In this document: positions 9,071-16,930 of the stretch, piece after piece
Layout of the letters: each line of letters opens with the position of its first letter
Position numbering within the stretch: position 1 is the stretch's first letter
Assembly: GCA_040954595.2 (NCBI GenBank)
Contig: CM082577.2
Span: 14,570,001 to 14,634,000, forward strand
Direction of reading: 5' to 3'
DNA length: 64,000 nucleotides
DNA from: Balanoglossus misakiensis
Lineage: Eukaryota > Hemichordata
Translations under genes and position numbers: made by a program
The notes under the pieces: model-generated
Told to the model about the DNA's origin: nothing
Database searches by the model: none
The model's input: the letters and a program-made list of their open reading frames with translations, nothing else

Positions 9071-9445
9071 TCAAAATACGACAAAATCTTTGTCATCAAG
9101 TATTAATTCTGTCCGGACATGCGTCTTTTGTAGGGGCTGGTCTATGCAATAATGTTCAGTTGTGGGACTAATGTGGCTTGAGGTAAACAGTGAGCTACCA
9201 AAATCCTCATCGATTAGTATGCTACTGCCGGCGTCGCTATTGTCAACGTCTGATGGGGTCGTGATACCAACATTTTCAGGCGGGTGTGAGTGGTCTGTTT
9301 TATCATAGTCGCCAACTAACGTGCTGTCATCACTGTCAGAGTCTGACAAGAGTTTGTTACCACCATCTTGAAAGGAAGACAGTTCGTCTGCATTTGGTGA
9401 TCTAGGCTCGTCGCCATGGTCCATGTATCCACTATGTTCAGACAT
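9071..9445 (-). CDS. Small acidic Ser/Asp-rich protein
   Basis: 124 aa, ATG 9443-9445. The first 85 residues are low in hydrophobics and rich in Asp, Ser and Pro (SDSDSDD run), typical of intrinsically disordered transactivators or tegument-like proteins and full of potential CK2 sites. It ends in a short hydrophobic-acidic motif (LILDDKDFVVF) that resembles a transactivation or docking peptide. It is divergent from the gene starting at 9513 with a 67-bp gap that includes a TATATTTAAGT element (9468-9478). No recognised family. Confidence 0.55.
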   Translation of the reverse strand: MSEHSGYMDHGDEPRSPNADELSSFQDGGNKLLSDSDSDDSTLVGDYDKTDHSHPPENVGITTPSDVDNSDAGSSILIDEDFGSSLFTSSHISPTTEHYCIDQPLQKTHVRTELILDDKDFVVF

Positions 9446-9467
9446 TCGATACTCTGTACAATCCTCT

Positions 9468-9478
9468 TATATTTAAGT
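9468..9478 (+). promoter_or_regulatory. TATA-like promoter element TATATTTAAGT
   Basis: An 11-base TATATTTAAGT lies 35 bp upstream of the ATG at 9513. The same TATATTTAAGT core occurs on the minus strand about 25-35 bp upstream of the ATG of the gene ending at 38017 (near 39278-39288). Position and recurrence suggest a core promoter. Confidence 0.45.
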
Positions 9479-9512
9479 CCACTCTTGACGCTAATACGTT
9501 TAAGTATATACC

Positions 9513-9734
9513 ATGAGCCAACAGGGTACTGAAGAGTCCCCTGCTCCCGTGCAGCGACCTCCTTCTTCGCCCAAATCTTCAAAATCACCTCTGTCTAATG
9601 TCAGAGAAGCCGCAGATATCTTTATGAGGATGTTACAGATTACAGTGCTTAACGTAACCGATTCAAACCCTGAAGGCAACAACGAAAGCCATGACGACAG
9701 GAAGCACAAACAACTTGTATCTAGTCTCTCATGA
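9513..9734 (+). CDS. Short Pro/Ser-rich protein overlapping the next gene
   Basis: 73 aa, ATG 9513, just after a TATATTTAAGT element. The N-terminal 30 residues are Pro/Ser-rich (PAPVQRPPSSPKSSKSP); a short helix follows (REAADIFMRMLQITVLNV). Its last 44 bases overlap the start of the 506-aa frame in another register. Either it is a separate small gene whose stop precedes reinitiation at 9691, or it is the upstream part of that gene with a frame change. No family recognised. Confidence 0.45.
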   Translation: MSQQGTEESPAPVQRPPSSPKSSKSPLSNVREAADIFMRMLQITVLNVTDSNPEGNNESHDDRKHKQLVSSLS

Positions 9735-11211
9735 CTGTTCTTTGACACACATTGTTGGCACGCTCGAAGCACAATGTTCATTGGCGTGGCTTCGGTTCCT
9801 ATACGAAAACAGACTGAGGCCATCGGCACCCAGAGAGACTGCCTCACTGACAACTGACTTATATGACATGGGAAAAACAATTGACAGGCACTATGTTAAT
9901 GTCTATCCACCTCTATCGGAAGATATTGCGCAAACACTACAACCCCTCCTACTCTGGTGCAAAACTCAACTCTCATTTCTGGAGCTGGTGAAACAAGGTC
10001 AACTACGGGCGACCTTGAACGGGTTAGCGAAGGGCCGTTGTACCGACCTGAAACTATTCGACAAGACGCTAAATGAACACATCCGTTTCCAATGGGCAGA
10101 AAAGGAGACAGATGAACTCTGTCAACTCGCAGATGTGGTGATGGATTTTTTAATAATGTTCGGAACCATGCCCGCCCTTCCAAGAGACGTTATACACTCC
10201 TCATATGCCTGTTGGGAATGTCGTTTCGAAAATGCTTTACTGCCAAGAAATAGGGAGGAATTAGAGGTTGGTTGTTGCCATTTATATCGCGCGGTGTCAT
10301 GCTCGGAGCAAGAAGACGACCCTATACCATGCCAAGCAACCAATAAACCGGAAATTATCGATACATCGGACGTTTCTGTATATCCGCTGGATGTACAGAT
10401 GAGAGTTAGACAAGTGGCCCGTGAAAAGCAGCGACAGACACTCATACTACAAGAGATTGAAAAAGAAATCCAGACGTTAAACGTTCGATTGGAGTACCAA
10501 TTGGCGCCGAAAGTACTATCTCTCGACGTTTTCAACAAGGTAAAACGAGTGTGCGATGGTTTGGAACTAAGAAAGTCAGCGGCAGCTTTTTTCACAGATA
10601 CCACACAACCAGTCCATATAGACAATGCATGTTGTCGCAGATTGATGTATTTGATGGAACAGGTTACATGGAGCGAGATGCTACAAAATCGTGCGTTAGA
10701 TCTATACTTTTGGTTGACGATGGACCCTCTTACTCTAAGTAATAGCTCGTGGAGACTCGAGACCACATATAGAATGTGGAATGATGCCGCGGGTATGGAC
10801 ATTTTTAAAGTATGTACATTTATAGACCAACTGAAAAAAACCCGCCCAGCCGACGTACTACGCGATGAAGGTGGTCCATGCAACCTATTATTCCGAAGTT
10901 GTTACATGCAGTGTCTACTGAAGGAACTAGGACAAATCCATCACTTTCAAGCCCCTACAGCACACCGTGCAGATACCTGGGATAATACTTCCGACGGCAT
11001 GATATTTTACTATGATAATGACTCGTTTGGTCTGTACATTACTGGTCGCGGTATACATTCTTTCCAGTACAAAGAGTCCGCAATCGCATTCACCGTGTGG
11101 TTATATCATACCACAATGAAAAATCAACCTATACATAGACATGTTTTTCAAGGCTGTCCACTAAAACCGGAACAACCGCTCTTTTATAGCGTACCCACCA
11201 CAAAGTCATAG
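9691..11211 (+). CDS. Large soluble protein, unknown (506 aa)
   Basis: ATG 9691. No signal peptide or membrane segment. The sequence is mostly helical with a predicted coiled-coil around residues 245-270 (REKQRQTLILQEIEKEIQTL) and many Cys (over 15), several in pairs (ECCxxY-like, CC near 195 and 300), which could hold disulphides or zinc. The C-terminal 110 residues look like a compact beta-rich domain with Tyr-rich strands (MIFYYDNDSFGLYITGRG). It overlaps the preceding small frame by 44 bp. It is one of the longest frames in the dense block and is probably structural or tegument-like, but nothing recognisable supports a specific role. Confidence 0.68.
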   Translation: MTTGSTNNLYLVSHDCSLTHIVGTLEAQCSLAWLRFLYENRLRPSAPRETASLTTDLYDMGKTIDRHYVNVYPPLSEDIAQTLQPLLLWCKTQLSFLELVKQGQLRATLNGLAKGRCTDLKLFDKTLNEHIRFQWAEKETDELCQLADVVMDFLIMFGTMPALPRDVIHSSYACWECRFENALLPRNREELEVGCCHLYRAVSCSEQEDDPIPCQATNKPEIIDTSDVSVYPLDVQMRVRQVAREKQRQTLILQEIEKEIQTLNVRLEYQLAPKVLSLDVFNKVKRVCDGLELRKSAAAFFTDTTQPVHIDNACCRRLMYLMEQVTWSEMLQNRALDLYFWLTMDPLTLSNSSWRLETTYRMWNDAAGMDIFKVCTFIDQLKKTRPADVLRDEGGPCNLLFRSCYMQCLLKELGQIHHFQAPTAHRADTWDNTSDGMIFYYDNDSFGLYITGRGIHSFQYKESAIAFTVWLYHTTMKNQPIHRHVFQGCPLKPEQPLFYSVPTTKS

Positions 11212-11394
11212 GACGGAATGAAAATAGAGTGTGCATATAAGTTGATTCTGAATTTCATTCAATTCAAGACACGGTACACGTCTATGGCTTACGAAAAAAA
11301 ATACTCACTGGTTGTGCATGTTTGTTTTATCATCAATAAATAACAAGTGACACATTTTCGATGTATTTGTTCATTACTTCGTTTTATTTTTTTC

Positions 11395-11991
11395 CTAAAC
11401 TCTCTTCTTAGTGTCGCGAATGACTCTCCAGTTTACATCCAACTGTTTGTGAACATAAGGAAAAGTCCAGTCTTCACTTTTAATATTTTCGTCCCTGATT
11501 GTAGTCATCGCTTGAATAAATTCCTTATATTCTCTCCGGATAGATTCTATGGGATGGTCTAACTCCATGACAGTTGTGCGACCCCAAACAACAACCATGT
11601 TCTCTAGTTCCTTTAGTCTACTTCCTGCTTTGATGTGCATACTCATTTTCTTTTGTGGAGATTGGTCTGAATTATTTAGTATCATCACAAGTGACAGCAC
11701 GATCGAGAAAACGGACAACTGGAGGACAAACAGACATTGAAACGGTCGCTGATGGGAACTTACGTAGTCATTGAGTACGCTTCCGACATTTATCATACAT
11801 CCACTGATTATTATTATCGATATAAATCTCAAAAACCTTGTCCAAGTCTCGTATCGGTCAGCGCTCAGATAGTGCGATACACAGTGAAAATGCAACGAAT
11901 GTGTAAAGTTTTCCGCCATATCGCGGAAATTCCTTCTGACATCTAATGCGTCGATTGGCCGATTTAAACCACAATGGCTTGAGTTTTCCAT
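11395..11991 (-). CDS. Two-TM protein resembling a SLATT effector domain
   Basis: 198 aa from ATG 11989-11991; the frame is open upstream to a non-ATG start at 12177, but that part overlaps a LINE remnant on the other strand and is not favoured. Layout: an amphipathic helix with His/Tyr/Arg spacing (SHYLSADRYETW, residues about 39-51), TM1 (about 54-72), a short polar loop, TM2 (about 86-105), then a long cytosolic helix (HIKAGSRLKELENMVVVW...). This helix-TM-TM-helix pattern matches SLATT domains, two-TM modules predicted to form pores in nucleotide-triggered prokaryotic and eukaryotic conflict systems. Resemblance is by eye. Neighbour of another membrane protein on the same strand. Confidence 0.62.
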   Translation of the reverse strand: MENSSHCGLNRPIDALDVRRNFRDMAENFTHSLHFHCVSHYLSADRYETWTRFLRFISIIIISGCMINVGSVLNDYVSSHQRPFQCLFVLQLSVFSIVLSLVMILNNSDQSPQKKMSMHIKAGSRLKELENMVVVWGRTTVMELDHPIESIRREYKEFIQAMTTIRDENIKSEDWTFPYVHKQLDVNWRVIRDTKKRV

Positions 11992-12088
11992 AATTATTAT
12001 ACAAACTGTACTAACGTTCGCAAATTGTGACCGCGTTCTTCTGTTTTCTCGCACGCATGGCTGGGTACTTGGTGTGCCTTTAATATCA

Positions 12089-12369
12089 ATATATCCGTGG
12101 AAGGCATCTATGCAAACATTGACTTTGAAGACAGACTCTGTGAAATATGTACAGGAGGTGTGGAGGATGAATTTCATGTAATATTTTTATGCCCATTGTT
12201 TCAGAGCTTAAGATATTCATTACCACACGACAACTCCGAGTCTCTTTATGAAGAGAAATTTGTAACACTGATGAGGTCAAAGTCGCCAGCAGTGTTAAGA
12301 AACCTTGGCAAATTTGTACATGTCTATATCTCGTCGGTAAATCACCATCTTACATGTACTTCGATATAA
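12089..12369 (+). pseudogene. LINE retrotransposon reverse-transcriptase C-terminal remnant
   Basis: An open frame on the strand opposite to its neighbours encodes a Cys-x2-Cys-x8-His-x4-Cys knuckle (LCEICTGGVEDEFHVIFLCP) followed by a helix with LR and a trailing segment containing F-x-x-LM and LxKFVHVY. This is the familiar end of animal LINE-type reverse transcriptases (the R-x-C-x-x-C...VEDE-x-H-x-x-x-x-CP...LR signature). No ATG start and no upstream RT. It exactly fills the gap between two minus-strand membrane-protein genes, so host transposon DNA sits inside the otherwise viral block. Confidence 0.6.
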
Positions 12370-12376
12370 CCTTAAG

Positions 12377-12919
12377 CTATGCGAACCCCTTTACAACCTG
12401 AGCGACTTTATCTTCTAATTCACCCAGGCGCTGTCTCAAATTGTTTGTTTCTTGGCCGTGTACAGTACGGTGATTATGTAATACCCGAGCATTGGATATT
12501 GCATTGTACCTATTATACAGTGCCATCAAGACAACGGACATCATATCTCCTACGTGAATACACAATCTGGCGTGGAAATCAGTTTCGGATATTTGTCGAA
12601 ATCTTAAATCGAGCAAAGATAGACTGGCTAGACGAATAAAAGATTCCGCCAGAAAATATGAAAAGGTATCCGTTGAGTCATAAACACGAGATAGAATCCC
12701 CACCAATGTCCACTTTAGCCCGCAAAACAAAGCGGCAAAAAACAATTGGAAATTAATTCCGACTGAAGATATATAGTTATAACGATCATCCCCAAAAGTC
12801 TTGGCGATACTACCGTTGACTTCAAGATGGGAAATAGACAGATAAGTTCCTATTATATAGGCCAACGATGCAAACACTAACGTGGAATATTTAGCAAATC
12901 GACTTTCTAACCGTCGCAT
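12377..12919 (-). CDS. Membrane protein with C-terminal coiled coil
   Basis: 180 aa, ATG 12917-12919. Hydrophobic segments at about residues 11-29, 54-76 and 118-137, and a C-terminal heptad-rich helix (QETNNLRQRLGELEDKVAQV). The order (membrane passes followed by a cytosolic helix) resembles the neighbouring 11395-11991 gene, and the two may be diverged relatives, though no residue-level alignment is convincing. The LINE remnant separates them. Divergent from the coiled-coil gene starting at 12985. Function unknown. Confidence 0.62.
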   Translation of the reverse strand: MRRLESRFAKYSTLVFASLAYIIGTYLSISHLEVNGSIAKTFGDDRYNYISSVGINFQLFFAALFCGLKWTLVGILSRVYDSTDTFSYFLAESFIRLASLSLLDLRFRQISETDFHARLCIHVGDMMSVVLMALYNRYNAISNARVLHNHRTVHGQETNNLRQRLGELEDKVAQVVKGFA

Positions 12920-12984
12920 ATTGGCACTTATGGGTTATTTACGTCAACACGATGCACAAGCAACGTTATTAAGTTCTCATAGAT

Positions 12985-13626
12985 ATGTGGTTATTTCGGA
13001 ACAAACGAGCAGAAAGCAAGGAAGAAGAAGCGCGTAAGAAACGCATTGAAAAACAGAGGGAGATCGCATTGCTGATCAAATCAAACGAACAGAAAGCCAA
13101 CGACCTAGGTAAAAAAATTGTGTCGCTAGCGCTGGATAATACCGCCCCCACGCGTCGCTTTTCTACAGCCTACAAAGAAAAACTAGCCGCAGTGAATGCC
13201 ACACTCCTCGAGAAAGTAACCACTGGATTAGTCAAGTTAGAAAGTCTGTCAGTGGATATCCAACTAGAAGATCTCCGCGTCCAACAAAGTCGTTTTCAAC
13301 AGTCCCGATATAAACTACTTCAAGAGGAAGAACGAGTGTTGGCGCGTAATTTGAATAAGTGCCCACCAAAGAGAATTAGAGCACAGTCCAATCGTTTAAA
13401 CCGACTACGAGAAGCCAACCGTTACAGAGACGAAATTATACAAGACTTGTACGAAGACAGTGATGAAGACTGTCAAGATTCGGCCTTTTGTCAAGCCGGT
13501 CTCGAAACTGTTGAAGAATTGCGCAATCAATTCACGGAGTCATCGTTGCTGGAGGCACCTAACGTTGTTTTAGGCAGCCTATCTTTAGAAGACAACGATA
13601 CAGCAACACGCACCAAGCACAGTTAA
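12985..13626 (+). CDS. Charged all-helical coiled-coil protein (possibly ESCRT-III-like)
   Basis: 213 aa, ATG 12985. It starts with a short basic stretch (MWLFRNKR), then long charged helices (residues about 9-60, 60-110, 112-150), an acidic spacer (YEDSDEDCQD) and a variable tail. This order, basic amphipathic N-terminus, helical hairpin and acidic C-terminal region, is the general plan of SNF7/CHMP ESCRT-III subunits, but no diagnostic motif is visible, so this is a weak inference. The last 13 codons with the stop and the AATAAA signal are the first unit of the 135-bp tandem array downstream, and a broken copy of the N-terminal region lies beyond that array. Confidence 0.6.
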   Translation: MWLFRNKRAESKEEEARKKRIEKQREIALLIKSNEQKANDLGKKIVSLALDNTAPTRRFSTAYKEKLAAVNATLLEKVTTGLVKLESLSVDIQLEDLRVQQSRFQQSRYKLLQEEERVLARNLNKCPPKRIRAQSNRLNRLREANRYRDEIIQDLYEDSDEDCQDSAFCQAGLETVEELRNQFTESSLLEAPNVVLGSLSLEDNDTATRTKHS

Positions 13627-14136
13627 TTGCGACTATTAAAATAAAACCTCCTCAATTAGTTCTAACTTTTATTGACTCACGCATTTACTTCACACCGTGA
13701 TGTACACGCCCCACAGCGAACAGAAGACAACGATACAGCAACTCGCACCAAGCACAGTTAATTGCGACTATTAAAATAAAGCCTCCTCAATTAGTTCTAA
13801 CTTTTATTGACTCACGCATTTACTTCACACCGTGATGTACACGCCCCACAGCGAACAGAAGACAACGATACAGCAACTCGCACCAAGCACAGTTAATTGC
13901 GACTATTAAAATAAAGCCTCCTCAATTAGTTCTAACTTTTATTGACTCACGCATTTACTTCACACCGTGATGTACACGCCCCACAGCGAACAGAAGACAA
14001 CGATACAGCAACTCGCACCAAGCACAGTTAATTGCGACTATTAAAATAAAGCCTCCTCAATTAGTTCTAACTTTTATTGACTCACGCATTTACTTCACAC
14101 CGTGATGTACACGCCCCACAGCGAACAGAAGACAAC
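13588..14136. repeat. 135-bp tandem repeat, about four units, each with a stop codon and AATAAA
   Basis: The GACTCACGCATTTACTTCAC landmark recurs at 13674, 13809, 13944 and 14079, exactly 135 bp apart. The first unit begins inside the end of the coiled-coil gene, so each unit duplicates that gene's last codons, its TAA stop, an AATAAA polyadenylation signal and flanking sequence. Units 2-4 are nearly identical to each other, implying recent amplification or homogenisation. Confidence 0.88.
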
Positions 14137-14283
14137 GAGGAAGAAACACGCAAGAAACGCATTGAGAAATAGAGGGGCCATAAAATTGTTGTCGATAGTG
14201 CTGGATAATGCAGCCTCAACACGTAGATTTTCTACAACATACAGAGAAACACTAGCTGTCGTGAATGCCACACCGTGGGGTAC
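14137..14283 (+). pseudogene. Degenerate partial copy of the 12985 coiled-coil gene
   Basis: Bases from about 14137 match the region of the coiled-coil gene from its ARKKRIEK segment through LDNTAPTRRFST to AAVNAT, with a premature TAG, an internal deletion and a shifted frame. The copy sits directly after the tandem array and its end overlaps the 3' end of the next minus-strand gene. It is too broken to encode the protein. Confidence 0.75.
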
Positions 14284-15463
14284 ACATCCCACAGAGGCCA
14301 TCTTCAAAAGCAGTCAAATTGTAACATTCTTGTGACCCGCCTCTGCAAACGCGGATGGTTGGAAAATCTGGCTGATCAATGTATAATGCCACACCATGAC
14401 TAGGATATAACAGCGGTATTTTTACCAATCTATATGAATGACAGAGACCACACCTCGGAGTTAACGTGTCTTGTTCTAAATAGTACGTATATCCCGGAGC
14501 TCTGTTTTTTATATGCAAACAGGTTAGCACGCCGTAGCAATGTCGACAAAAAATAACGCTGGTGCGGTGAGCGATTGTAAACTGGACCTCTTCGCGGACA
14601 TTGATCGCGCGTTTTAGTTTGGCGAGAATCAATCTATCCATGTCGTAAAAGAATTTAACCTGTCCCGCTCGGCCGTGTAGTAATAGTATCGCCTTGATAA
14701 GCCTCTTTTGCCACAGGCCTAACCGACGTATGAGACCGTTTACTGATTTTGAATTGTAATCAGTCAACTGTTGTCGAAGAAGGTGCAGGCGTGTCAAGAA
14801 GTGTCTATCGTTTGCAGATTCTCTATGGAAAGCCACGAGATTCAATGGCCAAGACCATACCATTCGCTCATAAACATGTTTGAGGGTGGTAGGTAGATGG
14901 GCGGCCGAAATCCGAGGCATCCTATTCAGAATAATTTTACATAATTGTCTATGGGTGGGTGTCCTGAGCTTGGGAATACATCGTTTCAATTTTGCTTTGA
15001 AAGAATCAGAGTCACACGTGCTTAGATGAAGGACAGTCGAGAGTCTCTTCACCGAACAAACATTCCCTTGGTAGTTGTGGAACAATGAGCCACTCCATTG
15101 CATCGTTGGCTCGGCTAGCTTGTCATAAAAGTGGATTAACACGAGTAACCTAATCCAGTTAGGATGTTGCAGGCACCATTCAGTGGTTAACGACAACCGT
15201 GTTATACGGTTGTGTACCCGCTGCAATATAGAAAGAATATCTGTCCATTGATTTTCTCTCACTAGATTATTTAGTCCGTGCGTGTCTTTACAATCAATCG
15301 CAAACGTCACAAAGTCATTTACAAAATCCCTCGTATTGGGTGTCTGCACTCCGGGGAAAGTGATGCTTGCGCGATTGAAGCAAGACTGGAATAAGTCCAT
15401 ACCTAATGCGCGGGGGGGAGCTAATGCGTCGATTTTATGAATGTCGTGTGTTAAATATGTCAT
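14252..15463 (-). CDS. Large Cys-containing protein, unknown (403 aa)
   Basis: Start taken at ATG 15461-15463; the frame is open 18 codons further to a GTG. The bulk is helical and basic with many His, Arg and Leu. The C-terminal 120 residues carry two CxxC knuckles (FCRHCYGVLTC and RCGLCHSYR) and a final Cys cluster (CGMCTPRCG), suggesting two zinc sites. No membrane segments. From pattern alone it could be a nucleic-acid-binding or capsid-associated protein. Its last codons overlap the broken coiled-coil copy, so the C-terminus may have been altered by that duplication. Confidence 0.66.
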   Translation of the reverse strand: MTYLTHDIHKIDALAPPRALGMDLFQSCFNRASITFPGVQTPNTRDFVNDFVTFAIDCKDTHGLNNLVRENQWTDILSILQRVHNRITRLSLTTEWCLQHPNWIRLLVLIHFYDKLAEPTMQWSGSLFHNYQGNVCSVKRLSTVLHLSTCDSDSFKAKLKRCIPKLRTPTHRQLCKIILNRMPRISAAHLPTTLKHVYERMVWSWPLNLVAFHRESANDRHFLTRLHLLRQQLTDYNSKSVNGLIRRLGLWQKRLIKAILLLHGRAGQVKFFYDMDRLILAKLKRAINVREEVQFTIAHRTSVIFCRHCYGVLTCLHIKNRAPGYTYYLEQDTLTPRCGLCHSYRLVKIPLLYPSHGVALYIDQPDFPTIRVCRGGSQECYNLTAFEDGLCGMCTPRCGIHDS

Positions 15464-15768
15464 ACACAGCGTGCGTGTACAGTTCAAAGTTCCCTTATGT
15501 GAGAACAGAAATACCACAAGTAAACATGCAATGGACGTGAATACAAGAACGCTCTTTTATTCGCTCGTTCAGGTATACATTTTCTTGTTATGTTTCAACC
15601 TCGTACAAACAAAAATACCACAAGTAAACATGCAATACCGCAAAAGAAATATTGGACGGTACGCTGGCAAACCGCCCTCTACCGGCGGATTTAGAATTAC
15701 TGTCTGAATGAGGGTAAGTGATTGTGCTTAGTTGAGTAAGTAGAGGTCTGCTATGTGTCGACGCCCTT
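15464..15768. other. Intergenic region with a 22-bp direct repeat
   Basis: Between two minus-strand genes. A sequence reading ATACCACAAGTAAACATGCA occurs at about 15510 and again at about 15612. A plus-strand open frame of 88 codons across it is built on this repeat and has no features of a known protein, so it is not called. Confidence 0.5.
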
Positions 15769-16731
15769 TTAAATTAACTGCACCGCTAAATATATACTCA
15801 TGAATATGGAAGAACAAATACATAAAGGGTAAACTACCGACGACCACCGCCACAGGGCAGACTTGGACACATCAGGAATGACTTCAAATGTTAGGTCAAC
15901 CGCCGGATCTTTGTAAGCAGCATCGCATTCTGGGGGTTCGCAACAACTTAAGTATATTGTCAACGTTGAATGATCGTCACTCGCCCAGTCTTCGACCAGA
16001 CAACAAGTATAATTGTACTCGTAATAAGTGTACAAAATCTCGTGTAACATGCATAACCGTTTGTACAAATGATACGTCTCGAAAGAATCTTGCAATTTCG
16101 CAACTATCTTATAACAATGAGTCAAATGACCAACTGGGTCATCCACACTGTCGTATCTGGTGATCTGTCCATTCACACAGTTTTCGATAGTCTGGTACAT
16201 GTCTGTCCCTTTCATATCTTCTTTCTCTTGACTATAATAACATGTACTCGCCCTTGCGTTGAAATCTGCTTCCAAGCGTATCACCAACCTCCTGTATAAT
16301 TTTGACTTTAGAACTGTTACATCGAAGCACATACTGTAGGTTCTTTCAAACATTTTCAAAGAATAGACTAGACTTCCTATGTCACATCTGTCAACTTGTC
16401 GCTGATCGCTACTACACATTATAAAATACATGGTATACAGACCGTCTTCGTTTGCACAAAGAGAGTGATCTCTTCCCGACAACAATTTTAAATTGAACGG
16501 GTGCCGGGCCAGTCCAAATATCAAAACGTCCATTATATCACGGTCTGATACAACGTCGGTTTCCGGAAGTTTTTCAAACCAGACGGGCCATGTTGACACG
16601 CTTAAGTTAGATTTGGCAACGTGTACATCGTCTAACATATATTCCGTGTTCGGATGTTGTTTAGATTGGGAATCACTTGAAACTGCGTCTGAAATCGCAT
16701 AGGCTCTATTCGACCACGCAGGGTTGTCCAT
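15769..16731 (-). CDS. Probable type I membrane glycoprotein, C-terminal anchor
   Basis: 320 aa from ATG 16729-16731. About 15 Cys, N-x-S/T sites, and a hydrophobic segment at residues about 297-318 followed by no tail, i.e. a C-terminal anchor. No signal peptide is encoded in this frame, which is odd for a Cys-rich anchored ectodomain. A frame offset by one base just upstream (16632-16847) does encode a clear signal peptide and overlaps this start. The parsimonious reading is one gene with a single-base frame change near 16715-16760, or translation by frameshifting. Ligand and role unknown. Confidence 0.6.
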   Translation of the reverse strand: MDNPAWSNRAYAISDAVSSDSQSKQHPNTEYMLDDVHVAKSNLSVSTWPVWFEKLPETDVVSDRDIMDVLIFGLARHPFNLKLLSGRDHSLCANEDGLYTMYFIMCSSDQRQVDRCDIGSLVYSLKMFERTYSMCFDVTVLKSKLYRRLVIRLEADFNARASTCYYSQEKEDMKGTDMYQTIENCVNGQITRYDSVDDPVGHLTHCYKIVAKLQDSFETYHLYKRLCMLHEILYTYYEYNYTCCLVEDWASDDHSTLTIYLSCCEPPECDAAYKDPAVDLTFEVIPDVSKSALWRWSSVVYPLCICSSIFMSIYLAVQLI

Positions 16732-16847
16732 GTTGGGTTCCCCTCTTGAGAGAATGCGACCACGGCAGGTGTTACGTCACCCAACTGAAGACCATTCACA
16801 GACATTAATAACATCAAAAGAAAAGGGGTCGTCATTGTCACCAGCAT
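16632..16847 (-). CDS. Signal-peptide-encoding frame overlapping the glycoprotein start
   Basis: 71 codons from ATG 16845-16847. Residues 1-19 (MLVTMTTPFLLMLLMSVNG) are a textbook signal peptide, with cleavage likely after Gly19. The remainder overlaps the first 100 bases of the 15769-16731 gene in another register. It probably represents the true 5' end of that gene with a frame break between them rather than an independent protein. Confidence 0.45.
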   Translation of the reverse strand: MLVTMTTPFLLMLLMSVNGLQLGDVTPAVVAFSQEGNPTWTTLRGRIEPMRFQTQFQVIPNLNNIRTRNIC

Positions 16848-16930
16848 GTGTATGTGTGTTGGTAGAGTACGATTGTAGATAACGTATAAATTAATATATG
16901 CACATTAATAATTCGGGAGGTGTTATTCTT

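Noticed and set aside
9500-9880. 126-codon minus-strand frame overlapping two plus-strand genes
   Set aside because: Antisense shadow; no domain, and incompatible with the better-supported frames.
10122-10883. 253-codon minus-strand frame inside the 506-aa gene
   Set aside because: Shadow of the longer plus-strand frame; Ser/Cys-rich without domain or promoter.
13588-14136. CRISPR-like or origin-type array
   Set aside because: Unit derives from a gene end plus poly-A signal with no spacers; explained by tandem duplication.
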